Positions 31,807-41,895 of a stretch of 64,000 nucleotides of DNA are shown piece by piece; the stretch's first letter is position 1, and each line of letters begins with the position of its first letter. This DNA comes from Picochlorum sp. 'celeri' (taxonomy: Eukaryota; Chlorophyta; Trebouxiophyceae). Position numbers and translations under genes: made by a program. The notes below the pieces were generated by a model. It saw only the letters and a program-made list of their open reading frames with translations. It ran no database searches and was not told the origin of the DNA. The stretch covers positions 1 to 64,000 of the forward strand of contig JAACMV010000010.1 in assembly GCA_010909725.1 (NCBI GenBank). The letters run 5' to 3'.

Positions 31807-33109
31807 ATGTCAGGGGCACGTGCTTGGCGAGAGGCCAGCAAGGAGACGGAGAAAGGCAGGGTGGAGACAGCCAAGGTAAAACGATATCGGCCGGGAAAGG
31901 TACCAGAATGGATGGCTCCTGGCGTGGATGATGGTTCTATGGACGCTTTTGTCCGGGCAAAGGGAGAGCAGACGGATGGAAGGACACTGAAAGGTACGAA
32001 TATGCCTCTGGAGGACTCCTAGAATGTGAGCGTCTCATTGCTTCTTCATGTGTTTGTAGGTAACCCGGTTATAGTGAAGAGAAAAGACACGTCTGATGTA
32101 CGAGTCTCTCTACCAGAAGTGTTATCCGCTGGAGAGGGTGTCCTGAGGAGGCAACCAGAGAAGAGGGAGGTGACAGCTCCAGCAATTGTGCGCAGAGGGC
32201 GAGAAGTCCTCCGGGAGCCTCGCGAGGGTCGCACGAGTGAAGAAAACTGATGACGATGAAGCCATTTTTGCTCGGAGAACTGCACTGAAGCAACGTTTGC
32301 AAGCAGCAGCAGAAGAAGAAGCACAAGAGGAGGAGTCAGAGAGCGAAAGTAGCAGCGGAGAGTCAGATGACTACACTTCCGAGGAGGAGTCTGATGATTT
32401 TGCTCCGATAGCAAAGCCTGTATTTGTCAGAAAAGATGATAGACAGACGATTGCAGAGAGAGAGGCGATAGAGAGGGAAGAATTGGAAAGGTTGGAAGCG
32501 GAAAAAGCTCGGGCAGTTCGCCGGGTGCAAGAGACTAGAAAAATCGCATCTGAGAAGGTTGCCGAAGAAAAAGCCCAAGAGGAAGCGGCAAAGATGGGTC
32601 CTGTGGGGGCTGATGAAATCATAACGGATGACGAAGCAGAACCAGAGGAGGATTATGAGAAGTGGAAGACCAGAGAGATAGAGCGCCTGCGACGGGAGCT
32701 AGAAGCAAAGCTCCGGCAGGAAGAGGAGGTGCGAGAAAAGGAGGTGTGGAGAAACATGACTGACAAAGAGAAAGAAAGGTACCTCGCTGAAAAGGCTCGG
32801 CGCGCACGCGATTCTGTCAAATCAAAGGCAGAGACGAAGAAGAATTGGTCCTTCCTGCAAAAGTACTATCACAAGGGAGCCTTCTTCCAGACAGAGGCTG
32901 AATATAAAGGGGAAGAAGCTCCTCTTATCGGTGAGATAAAGGAGCGAGACTTTAGCGCTCCTACAGGCGAGGATGTGTTCGACAAGTCTACTCTTCCGAA
33001 AGTCATGCAAGTGCGAGATTTTGGGAAACGCAGCAGGTCGAAATGGACACATCTGGCCGCTGAAGACACCAGTCGTCGCCCAGACGATGGTAATCCTGAC
33101 AAAAAATGA
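31807..33109 (+). CDS. MFAP1: MFAP1-like spliceosome-associated protein (possible unresolved junction)
   Basis: Component of the human spliceosomal B complex. Proposed exons are 31807-31993, 32060-32097 and 32183-33109 (383 aa). N-terminal KVKRYRPGKVPEW, central FARRTALKQRL and KPVFVRKDDRQT, and C-terminal FLQKYYHKGAFFQ, RDFSAPTGEDVFDKSTLPKVMQVRDFGKRSRSKWTHL match MFAP1 well. The problem is 32098-32182: read in the frame of exon 2 it is open and fairly MFAP1-like (LRRQPEKREVTAPAIVRR), but the downstream frame is different. An 85-nt GTACGA..CTCCAG intron fixes the frame; a small indel in the sequence is the alternative. Charged, Glu/Lys/Arg-rich throughout. Confidence 0.82.
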
Positions 33110-33138
33110 CTCCTGTATACAAATGTATAAATACCATA

Positions 33139-34916
33139 TTACTTTGATGACGAAATGCTATCAAAAGCATCAAAGCATGATGCATCCTGCTGTGTCTCTC
33201 CAACTGTTGGTGACTGAATGAGGGGGCTTGCTGCTTTCATAGGCTCACCGCGGGGTGGAGGAGCAGGTTCATTCTTCGGAACCATGTTAACCAAACCTTC
33301 AAATGCATCTGTCGTGTGTCGACGAGGTACAGTATTGCCATTAGTCTGACCAAACGTCTGGGGAAACATGGCGTGGCTGGTGCCAGGTGGCATCACCTCA
33401 GACGTAAATGCGCTCGCCCTCGTGCCGCTCTGCACAGGGGCAGAATGAGGAGCGAGTTGAGTTATTTGGTCATTGTTTGGAATGGTCAAATGTGCAGGGC
33501 GTGCAGGCGCGGCAACCTCAACATCGTCAGCAAATGGATTGCCAGAGGATGTAGGTTGCTGTGAATGATCTCCACCTGAAGAGATGACTGGAGCAAATGC
33601 TGCATCCTCCAGAAAGGCATTTGGTGCGCTGTCTTCTTGTGCACCTTGCTCTCGGCTGGAAAATGGGTTGCTTGCAGGCTCCTTGTGTGATGCTTCAAGG
33701 TGGGCAAAGGGATCCTCCCCACGCTGCTTTTCATCTGCTGGTGGAGCAGGTTGTGGTTCGTAGTCCAAATCTAAGAGATCAATCAAAGGCGGAGCTTCCT
33801 GAATTTCCTTCTTCTCTTTTGGTACATCTTCATCCACCTTTTCTCCTGTAGGGTGCTCTTGTGTTCCAGTTTCAGGTGCCTCACGAGTGCCATCTGCAAT
33901 CTCCATCAGTTCAGACCGCTTCTTCAACGCAGCCTGCGCCATATCATTGACCTCTAATGCTGCTGCAAATATCGATTCATCTACGTTTTCTGATCCCAGA
34001 AGGGTCTCTATCCGCTTCTGCACTGCTCCGCATGCATCTGACACTTCAACACAGTACTCCTCCTTGATGCCTTCCCAATTTCCCTCAGCCTCGATTTTTT
34101 CCATCACCTCCTGTAACAGAGATACTGTTCCTTTTGCAACTTCAATATCAGACTGTAAAACGTCGGTAGACTTGCCCGGCTTCAACAGGTCTGGCCCCAA
34201 GAGCACAGTAGCCTGTGAGGGTTGTGTCTGAGGCTCGGCCCCCTCACCGTGTGCTTCTGGCTCCTGATTTCCATGCTGCAGCTGCATCAACTGTTGCTCC
34301 ACACCTGGATATGGCTCAAAAATGCGGGCCATTGGCCCATCGCGAGGCTCGAAGGGAGCGTTCTTTGACCTCAGATGATTGTACATGAACTGAAAGTCAG
34401 GATGGTTCTTCACCTCAAAGGCCCACTCCTGGAGCAGGTGAAGAACCATTCTCTGAATATCAGTCGCTGCCCACTTTGACCTATCTCCAATCTTGCCCAT
34501 CTCTTTCAGCAAATCACTCTTGGCAAGTTCTCTCCTGAATGGCTCTCCACAGTGTCTCACCCCAAGGCAGACAATATGAAGGCTCAGTATCTGCACACTC
34601 TGCTGCCCGCCTCGAATCCGTAGACATAAGCGCTTGCATGTCTTCACGCTTGCATACCCTGGATCAAGAGCCGTGTTAATATCGGAAATGACGTCCAAGT
34701 TGGCTGCCAAATTTGGAGACGAGAGCCTCTCGCTGGTCGCTCTATCTATGGAAGCGTACAATCTAGGTTTCACCTGCTTTACCTCCGGTGGATATTTTGA
34801 AAAAGGCCAAATCTACAAGAAAATCACGTCGTGAGGACTGGACACGTTGGGAAACTTGTGTCAGACAATCTGCAACCGAGAAAGAAGACCAGTCACCCCC
34901 GAACAAGACGCACCAT
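33139..34916 (-). CDS. TOM1-like VHS/GAT protein (ESCRT-0-like)
   Basis: The main exon runs from 34812 to 33139 and encodes about 557 aa. Residues about 1-150 are a VHS domain (WPFSKYPPEVKQVKPRL, ATSERLSSPNLAANLDVISDIN, VQILSLHIVCLGVRHCGEPFRREL, DRSKWAATDIQRMVLHLLQEWAFE). A GAT domain follows at about 215-310 (DIEVAKGTVSLLQEVMEKI, AACEVNDMAQAAL-type helices). The tail has DLLDLDYE, a clathrin-box-like acidic motif, and NPF tripeptides. Plant TOL proteins of this layout sort ubiquitinated membrane cargo. The best start is an ATG at 34916-34914 followed directly by a GTGCGT donor, making a coding exon of just three bases; this is plausible but unproven. Confidence 0.82.
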
Positions 34917-35310
34917 CTTTTTACCGAAATGAATGATATGAATCAAAAAAATAAATAGTACTCTGTCAAGGATACCCAACGTCTGGCGCTTGGACTGCCT
35001 CAAAGAGTCTCAGAGATCACCAGGTGAAGTGTTCAAACCCCTCCTCGACAAGCAACACCATATGATTTAGTTTTAGTAAAGAAGCATGTGCGAGGGCATA
35101 TGGGATGATCAATCGGATGCGAGCCCGTCATTCGTGCACACGCAATTCGTGTGGTGAATTGGCCCTGGTGACCTGTATTTCACCATCGGCGGCCTTGTAT
35201 GATGGGCAACCACCATCGATTTCAGTGTCCCAAGCAAAACCAAAACAGGCCAGGAGGAAACGCCATGGGGGGTATGACTTCAATAATTTCCCATTTCTAA
35301 TGCTGGAAGA
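34917..35310. promoter_or_regulatory. Divergent intergenic region, TOM1-like / coiled-coil gene
   Basis: 394 nt of 5' flank for both neighbours. One 69-codon open frame (35105-35314) shows no domain. A tRNA-like string ending GTTCAAACCCC near 35030-35040 does not fold into a tRNA. An A-rich AAAAAAATAAATAG stretch lies near 34946-34959. Confidence 0.4.
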
Positions 35311-36177
35311 ATGAACTCTCGTGCTCCTCTATTCGGAGGAGGTGGATCCAGGCAGCAGCAACAGGTATCGGTTGGGTCAAGTGTCCCACCCACTGTCAAC
35401 CAAAGCGAACAAGGTATGTTGATTCATTCTGGGACCAGCATTGTATGCATAATCATGGGATCGTAAGAGCCAAGGTGTGAGGGACATTATCATACTCGAC
35501 CTTGCTCTCAGTGTGTCCGTTGGTCGCCTTGGGGCGAATTCCTGTACGTATTCCTGACAGCGGCCGTTATTGTGGATACAGACGATGAATATGGATCAAT
35601 AGTTGAAGAGGATTTGAAAAGAAGACACTACTGTCGCTCGATTGGACGGCAAGGGACGAATGGCTCGAAGGTTCCCTTGTTGGTTGTAAGTATGGGTCTC
35701 TTTGCCGGATCCTTGCTGCACGTCGCTATGAGGGCATTTCGACGGTTGAAAAAGGACAAGGAATCTCTCGCAGGAGAATTGCTCGAGGTGAAAGGCACGC
35801 TGAAGGAGCGAGAGGCACAAGTGACCCAGTTGTCAGAGGAACTCAAAGGCAAGGAAAGGGCGTTACATGCCAAGGACGGGGAGATGAAATGCAAGGAGGA
35901 TGAATTGCATCAGACGGTGTTGGAGTTGAAGGCGAAGACTGAAGAACTGAGGCGGCAGGAGAGGAATTTAGAACAGTTGAAGGGTGAGCTGGGCGTGTCC
36001 AGATCAACAATAAGCATGGTGGAGAGGGAGCTGGAGGCCACCAAGAGATTGCTAGCCTCTTACCAAGGCCAGCTCGATCAAGCTCACGTGCTCAGAGAAT
36101 CGAAACGGATGAACATGTCTCATGATCTCACGAGTCCAGGAGCGATGGGCATTGGAAGCCTGTGGTCCAATGAATGA
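35311..36177 (+). CDS. Coiled-coil protein with one N-terminal hydrophobic segment
   Basis: Not recognised. Exons 35311-35413 (MNSRAPLFGGGGSRQQQQ) and 35561-36177 give 239 aa; the join yields SEQ-AAVIVDTDDEYG. Residues about 68-90 (VPLLVVSMGLFAGSLLHVAMRAF) could be a single membrane helix. From about 92 to 220 the protein is a continuous heptad-rich coiled coil (ELLEVKGTLKEREAQVTQLSEELKGKERAL and similar). The layout resembles tail- or signal-anchored golgin- and tether-like proteins, but that is only structural analogy. The second exon boundary relies on phase and a GACAG acceptor. Confidence 0.6.
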
Positions 36178-36292
36178 GTGAATGAATGGCCACATTTGTA
36201 GTATATATTTGCATATAAAAAGCATATAATCGACTGAGAACGGATGTAATATGAATCAATAACGAAGGAATTTAATTCAAATTGTTGTCGAG

Positions 36293-37363
36293 ATGAGGAC
36301 GGTTCCGGGACTTTCAAAGGGCATCGGTCCTCTTAATAGACCCATCTCATCAATTGAATTTAGATATAGATGGAATCGATGCAGTATGGAGGGACGGGCA
36401 CGGGTGGGTGGACCGGTATACGACCGTTGCAGCTTGGCAGTGGGTGCGTCTCGTCTGCCTTCTCATGATGTAGGCATGTGCATGGCTGCGAGCAGCGGGG
36501 ATGTAGGGGAACAACGTTGGTGGCATGTGAGTAGAGATGTGTTTGTCGGGCTTTACCATGTGGTCCGGAAGAACCTGGCTTCGCTTGCATTTGTCTTTCT
36601 GGCCACAGAATCGATCAACTTTGTGTTGAATAGAGTGTTTCACAGATTGACGAATGAAGCTGCTATGGCGGTGCTGGGGTGCAGTCCTGATGTGATTGGA
36701 AATTTGTGGTGGTTGAGTCAGAATCCAAATCTAGGGAATGCGTATCAACTGCTGACGGGACTTGTTTTTGTGTTGGCATTTCCATGCAGCGTGCTGGTGA
36801 AAACCATCCAATCTGTGTATTTCTTTTTCATATCGTCTGAAGTCATGGGTGAGGCATCAGGGGAAGTAGGTTCAGGGGTAATGCCGGGGATCAAAGCTGG
36901 TATTGAGAGGGCAAGGAGCATGTGGCCTCGGGTGAAGGAGATGGTACCCCATGTTGTTGCAGTGGAGTTTTTGGTTTCCTTGGTTGTCGTTCCTTTACAG
37001 TTTGTGAGTTTGCTAGTGTTTACGCTGCCGTTCACGCTACCAATTATCATGAGCGTGCATGTGGCCCTTCCGGTGGCTCTTGCGGAGCACCTCAGGGGAT
37101 GGGACGCCGTGAAGAGGTCACGGGAACTGATGAAGCCCATCCAATGGGGGGCATCTATTCCTTTCGTTTGCATCATAATTTGCCAACGTTTGATCCAGGT
37201 ATCCAAGGAAAAATTGGTCGCCATGCTTCCTGTGCGGTTCTATTACGAGTTGCTAGAAATTCCTCTGGCCATCCTGGCACTGGGGTTTGCAGCATCCGTA
37301 ATGGCATCCTTGGCTCGGCAATCTCTACCGGTCGTTTGCTATACCTTTGTCACAAAGGAATGA
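36293..37363 (+). CDS. Multipass membrane protein of unknown function
   Basis: A single open frame of 356 aa, not assigned to a family. After a hydrophilic ~80-residue N-terminus, hydrophobic segments occur near residues 95-115 (LASLAFVFLATESINFVL), 155-180 (LLTGLVFVLAFPCSVLV), 220-275 (two to three helices, FLVSLVVVPLQFVSLLVFTLPFTLPIIMSVHVALPVALAEHL), 290-310 and 325-345. An amphipathic KAGIERARSMWPRVKEMV stretch lies between. It converges on ribonucleotide reductase R2. No catalytic signature is evident. Confidence 0.65.
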   Translation: MRTVPGLSKGIGPLNRPISSIEFRYRWNRCSMEGRARVGGPVYDRCSLAVGASRLPSHDVGMCMAASSGDVGEQRWWHVSRDVFVGLYHVVRKNLASLAFVFLATESINFVLNRVFHRLTNEAAMAVLGCSPDVIGNLWWLSQNPNLGNAYQLLTGLVFVLAFPCSVLVKTIQSVYFFFISSEVMGEASGEVGSGVMPGIKAGIERARSMWPRVKEMVPHVVAVEFLVSLVVVPLQFVSLLVFTLPFTLPIIMSVHVALPVALAEHLRGWDAVKRSRELMKPIQWGASIPFVCIIICQRLIQVSKEKLVAMLPVRFYYELLEIPLAILALGFAASVMASLARQSLPVVCYTFVTKE

Positions 37364-37454
37364 TATTTAACTTACATGTGCAAAAAATCGAGACATTTTA
37401 CCAATGCTTTTGGAAACAATGCATTTGAAACGTGCAAGTGCCATGCACAAACGT

Positions 37455-38674
37455 TTAGAAGTCTTCGTTGAATGAGAGCGTGTGGTTGGCCGCCTCAGTC
37501 ATCGAATTCATCACTCCAGCCTTTTGGTACTCGCCAACTCTCTTCTCGAAGAAGTTTGTCTTTCCCTGCAAAGAAATCAGTTCCATCCAATCGAATGGAT
37601 TGGCAACATTGTACACCTTGTCATTCCCCAGGGCAACCAGAAGTCTATCAGCTACAAATTCAATGTACTGTGACATGAGCCTCGCGTTCATGCCGATCAG
37701 GTCGACAGGCAGGGCGTCGCAAATAAACTCCTTCTCTAATTCAACGGCGTTCGTCACGATATCTGCGATTCTCTCCTTGCTGAGCTTGTTGTTGAGCAAT
37801 GAGTAGATGAGGCATGCAAAATCTGTGTGGAGCCCCTCATCACGAGAGATCAACTCGTTGGAGAATGTCAATCCTGGAAGCAGCCCTCGCTTTTTGAGCC
37901 AGTAAATGGCACAGAAGGATCCGGAGAAGAAAATTCCTTCAACGCAGGCGAATGCAACCAATCGCTCTGCGAAAGAATCGCTGGACTCAATCCATCTCAT
38001 GGCCCAATCTGCCTTCTTCTTCACCACTGGTACTGTCTCGATGGCATGGAACAGCTTGTTCTTTTCAACAGGATCCTTGATGTATGACTCAAGCAGAAGA
38101 CTATACATCTCGCTATGAATATTCTCAATGGCGATTTGGAATCCATAAAAAGCTCTGGCCTCTGGGATCTGCACCTCCTTCAAAAACCGTACCCCCAAAT
38201 TCTCATTTACGATGCCATCAGATGCAGCAAAGAATGCAAGCACATGAGAGATGAAATGTCTCTCGTTGTCATTCAATCCTTCCCAGTGCTTGATGTCTCC
38301 TCCCAGATCAACCTCTTCAGCTGTCCAGAAGGAAGCCTCTGCCTTCTTGTACATTTCCCAGATTTCATTGTACTTGATCGGGAACAAGACGAATCGATCA
38401 CTGTTCTCGTCCAGTAAGGGTTCATTTGTCACTGCAACGCACACATCATCATCGTCATCATATCGATTCGTCACGTGACACACGCTTGCTGCTTGACGCC
38501 TGGCCGAGCGTGCGAGACACACTCCTCTTCTCAACCCCAACAAGGGAACTATACATGTTGTTTACCACATGTATATATAACATTTATTTACCCCTAACAC
38601 GGGGCCTAGTAGACCCTACAGCACCGTATGCGCATACCTTGCTGGTTGTTGTTGACACTCGAGTCTGTTGCCAT
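37455..38674 (-). CDS. RNR2: Ribonucleoside-diphosphate reductase small subunit R2
   Basis: Provides the diferric-tyrosyl radical for deoxyribonucleotide synthesis. Exons 38674-38638 ([12 protein letters not shown]) and 38431-37455 give 337 aa, joining as [21 protein letters not shown]. Class Ia ligands are in place: [46 protein letters not shown] and [14 protein letters not shown]. The C-terminal SFNEDF is the peptide that docks on R1. The 206-nt intron is the longest assigned here; because the frame stays open into it, a spurious 5' extension is easily called. It converges with the membrane-protein gene (91 nt). Confidence 0.95.
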
Positions 38675-39031
38675 GGTTCTACTCTTGACAGATGTTATGC
38701 ACTGGATCAAATTCTTTGTGGATTGTATTTATGATACTTTTATAGATAAGTAGCGATATTAATTATTATTCTTCGCCCTAGCGAATGGAATGCCGAATAT
38801 CAAGATTGTCTGGTCCTTGTGGAATTTGAAATTGGTGGCGCCTTTTCGCTGTCCTTATATAAAAATAAAAAAAGGGTCTCCGGAGAGTCGCTTTGTTTGC
38901 TGCGTCATTCCATCCACCTCTTGTCAGGATAAGGGCTCCGAATCGTATCTATGAATACTGTCGTGTGGAAGTGAGGGGGCTCTGGCTATCTGAAACAAAG
39001 TCAACACAGACAGAGAGAGAGAGAGGGGAGG
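38675..39031. promoter_or_regulatory. Divergent intergenic region, RNR2 / RING gene
   Basis: 357 nt of AT-rich flank with a TATATAAAAATAAAAAAAG string at about 38856-38874, a candidate TATA element for the RING gene, and a GAGA run at about 39009-39025 just upstream of its ATG. No coding signal. Confidence 0.4.
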
Positions 39032-40039
39032 ATGATTGTGGACCTGGGCCCACACGAGGCATTGCAGGAAAAACGCCCGGCTTTGAACGCATCCAAGATG
39101 ATTCAAAAGGCTCTAGCGAACGCAACCAAAATGAGGCAGGGGGAGAAGCCAGAGACAGGGAGACAGGGTGCTGCCAAACAACTCGAAACCGCAAACAAGA
39201 GGCCTTCCTCTACGGTGGCAGCCAAACGCCACAAAAAATCAAAACCAGATGATACGCTGCACGTTGTGAAGGGGGAGATCTTGCCCTACTTCTCATGCCC
39301 CCTGTGCAAGAACGTCCTAACAAATGCTGTTGTCCTCACCTCTTGTATGCATAGATTCTGTGAAGGGTGCATACACTCGTGGTTTAGAACATTGAATTCA
39401 TGCTGTTGTCCCGTGTGTGAAACGACATGTCCTCCGAATGGATGCCTTCCAGACATTGTTTTTGAGCAAGTCTTGGTCAAGGTGCTGCATGTCGATGAGA
39501 TGCCGGAAGCAGAAGAGGACGCTATCGGTCACACGGCGCCCAAGAACTCTATAGGAGTGAGTGGTATTGCGAGGGGGATGATGAATAGAAATTTGAGTAG
39601 CATATCGAATCCTCGGTCTCCCCAGAAGGTTAAAACTCTTGGACCCCCAGCCATAGTCTATAATATTGCATTCAGGTTGCATGATACGGCTGACAGTATC
39701 GGTCCAATGGGGAAAATAAACTATGTGACATGTCCAGCAAAAAAGACCGTGCTTGACTTCAAGCAAGTGTTGTACAAATATGTGATGCATGCAGAGCAAC
39801 AGGCCAATCAGCCAGTGAAGAGTGCTACTCCAAGCATTTATGACTTCGAGAAGCTCAAGGTATATTTGGTTCTCGGGGCGAACCGACCCAAGAAGTATGT
39901 CTCATCCGTGCATCGAGTCATTGGACAGTCAGACAAGGATGGCATTGCAAACTCCACCACCTTTCAAGCCATATTTAATGCAGTGGCTGCCCAAGATCAG
40001 AAAGAGCTCCGATTCAGAATCGGATATGGCTCTGAATGA
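39032..40039 (+). CDS. RING-finger protein with possible RAWUL-like C-terminus
   Basis: A single open frame of 335 aa. Residues about 85-135 form a C3HC4 RING: FSCPLCKNVL, SCMHRFCEGCIHSWF, CCCPVCETTCPP. The sequence after the RING (LPDIVFEQVLVKVLH) mirrors Psc/RING1-type PRC1 RING proteins. The C-terminal ~115 residues (VYNIAFRLHD, INYVTCPAKKTVLDFKQVLYKYV, YDFEKLKVYLVLGANR, LRFRIGYG) could be a ubiquitin-like RAWUL fold, as in PCGF/RING1 and plant DRIP. That last assignment is an inference from spacing and hydrophobic pattern. Function: probable E3 ubiquitin ligase, possibly for chromatin. The N-terminus is Lys/Arg-rich. DapA starts 78 nt downstream on the same strand. Confidence 0.75.
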   Translation: MIVDLGPHEALQEKRPALNASKMIQKALANATKMRQGEKPETGRQGAAKQLETANKRPSSTVAAKRHKKSKPDDTLHVVKGEILPYFSCPLCKNVLTNAVVLTSCMHRFCEGCIHSWFRTLNSCCCPVCETTCPPNGCLPDIVFEQVLVKVLHVDEMPEAEEDAIGHTAPKNSIGVSGIARGMMNRNLSSISNPRSPQKVKTLGPPAIVYNIAFRLHDTADSIGPMGKINYVTCPAKKTVLDFKQVLYKYVMHAEQQANQPVKSATPSIYDFEKLKVYLVLGANRPKKYVSSVHRVIGQSDKDGIANSTTFQAIFNAVAAQDQKELRFRIGYGSE

Positions 40040-40117
40040 GACTATAGAATTGCACATAAATATTTCGTTTGTATAGATATCTTTGATACGCACCTGTGTC
40101 ATAAAAGTCAGTCTGCC

Positions 40118-41392
40118 ATGCTTGAGAGCGGACGTGTTGTTAGACAAGGGATACAGACCAACCCACGGTTGGCAAGCTCGCTTGCTGCGAGAAGACATAC
40201 TAAAGCTCTGCGAAGTCCTCGGAGAGTGTGCGTGCCCGTGAATGTCTTGGCTCCTTTCCCTGGCGCTGAGGATGCCGCTGGGACCACGCGGGATCTCAAG
40301 AAATTGAGAACGATTACCGGTGCGTGGATTATGATATGTTTTATGAAGTGTGGTTCTGTTATAGAGGCCCCTTAAAGGAAGGATCGGCCCCGGAATGGTC
40401 GGTTGACGATTGAAGTAACACTTCTGTACGTGTTTCCGCAGCGTTGAAGACTCCATACCTCGAAAACGGAAAGTTCGACTTGGCATCGTATGACGCTCTG
40501 GTTGCCAACCAAATTGCAAACGGAGTCGACGGGATTATCGTCGGTGGAACGACGGGAGAGGGTCAACTGATGGGCTGGGATGAGCACATCATGCTTATTG
40601 CTCACACCGTCAATCAGTTTGGCAATGATATCAAGGTTATCGGGAACACAGGGAGTAACTCAACTGGAGAAGCACTTCATGCCACGGAGCAAGGTTTTGG
40701 AGTGGGCATGCATGCTGCATTGCACATCAATCCGTACTATGGAAAGACATCCATTGCCGGCTTGAGGGCTCATTTCAAAGCCGTTTTAGAGGAAGGACCA
40801 GCCATGATTTATAATGTTCCGGGAAGAACTAGCCAGGATATACCAGAAGACGTGGTGTTTGAGTTGAACAGCCATCAAAACTTCCTGGGTGTGAAGGAAT
40901 GCACTGGGAATGATCGAATTGACTCATATGTGAAGCATGGGGTGACATGCTGGAGCGGGAACGACGACGAAGCCCACGGAAGCAGACATAATCATGGAGC
41001 ACAGGGGGTTGTGTCGGTGACGTCAAATATCATCCCGGGATTATTCTCGTCTTTAATGGAGTCCCGGGATGACGAGCAGAACGAGAAGCTGCAAGAGCTG
41101 ATTGCCTGGTTATTCTGCGAGCCAAATCCGATTCCAATGTGCGTAATTTGTGTTTGTTGTTTAGTGTTTGCTTGGTATTCACGTCGCTGTCCTTTTTTCC
41201 TTTTGTAGAAACACTGCCATGGCCATGTGTGGACTGGTCAAGCCTGTATTCCGCCTCCCATATGTTCCCTTGTCCAAAGAGCAGCGGCAGAAAGGCGCAG
41301 AGCTGCTACGAACTGTCATTGATGACATCCCAGGGTGTTCGGATATCAAAGTCCTGGAAGATTCGGATTTTACCCTCCTGGCTCCACACTGA
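40118..41392 (+). CDS. DapA: 4-hydroxy-tetrahydrodipicolinate synthase, plastid
   Basis: First committed step of lysine biosynthesis, condensing pyruvate with aspartate semialdehyde. Exons 40118-40319, 40442-41138 and 41209-41392 give 360 aa. The first ~65 residues are Arg/Ser/Ala-rich, a typical transit peptide. Core motifs: [40 protein letters not shown] (catalytic Tyr), [10 protein letters not shown] (Schiff-base Lys), [11 protein letters not shown], and [16 protein letters not shown] across the last splice. In plants the enzyme is feedback-inhibited by lysine; an allosteric residue cannot be judged here. Confidence 0.95.
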
Positions 41393-41559
41393 TCAATCAT
41401 GGTGAAACGAGCACAGATTTTCGCCTCATGAGGCCTTGATCAAGGCGATGAGATCATCACCATCACGAATGCATTTTAAGGCGCGAACCATATTTGTTTC
41501 GTCAAAGTGAATTTGAAAACATTTACTAGTTTACGTGTAAACTATCAATCGACTGCGCG

Positions 41560-41868
41560 ATGAGCACTGACCTCGAGAAACGCTTTAAGAAGGCTGTTTG
41601 GCTTGTTCGCAACGGACCACCCAATCCAAATGCGTCGAATGAAGAGAAGTTGAAATTTTATTCCTACTTCAAGCAAGCGACCGAGGGCGATGTGAACATC
41701 CCGCAGCCTTGGGCTGTTCAGTTTGAGGCACGCGCCAAATGGGACGCCTGGGCAGAGCTGAAAGGGGTGTCGAAAGAGGAGGCCATGCAGAAATACATTG
41801 ATTTGGTGGCAGCAGGAGATCCCAAATGGGAAGAGCATCCAGCACTCAAGGATTACCAGGAAGAATAA
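41560..41868 (+). CDS. Acyl-CoA-binding protein (small ACBP)
   Basis: A single-exon, 102-aa ACB domain. Four-helix landmarks are present: LEKRFKKAVWLVRN, NEEKLKFYSYFKQATEGDVNIPQPWAVQFEARAKWDAW and KGVSKEEAMQKYIDLVAA, with the acyl-CoA contact residues Tyr, Lys and Trp in the YSYFKQAT..D and KWDAW blocks. It binds medium- to long-chain acyl-CoA esters in cytosol; no targeting sequence is visible. It converges on the DUF1365 gene with 27 nt between stops. Confidence 0.95.
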   Translation: MSTDLEKRFKKAVWLVRNGPPNPNASNEEKLKFYSYFKQATEGDVNIPQPWAVQFEARAKWDAWAELKGVSKEEAMQKYIDLVAAGDPKWEEHPALKDYQEE

Positions 41869-41895
41869 ACTTTGTTGTTTAAAATGTAACATGTA

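Noticed and set aside
34970..35050. tRNA-like string ending GTTCAAACCCC
   Set aside because: The T-arm stem bases do not pair and no A box is at a suitable distance.
38432..38637. Reading the RNR2 ORF straight through its first intron (MLGLRRG... start)
   Set aside because: That start is not ATG and the peptide is not R2-like. The GTATGC donor and GTTGCAG acceptor give a clean MATDSS first exon.
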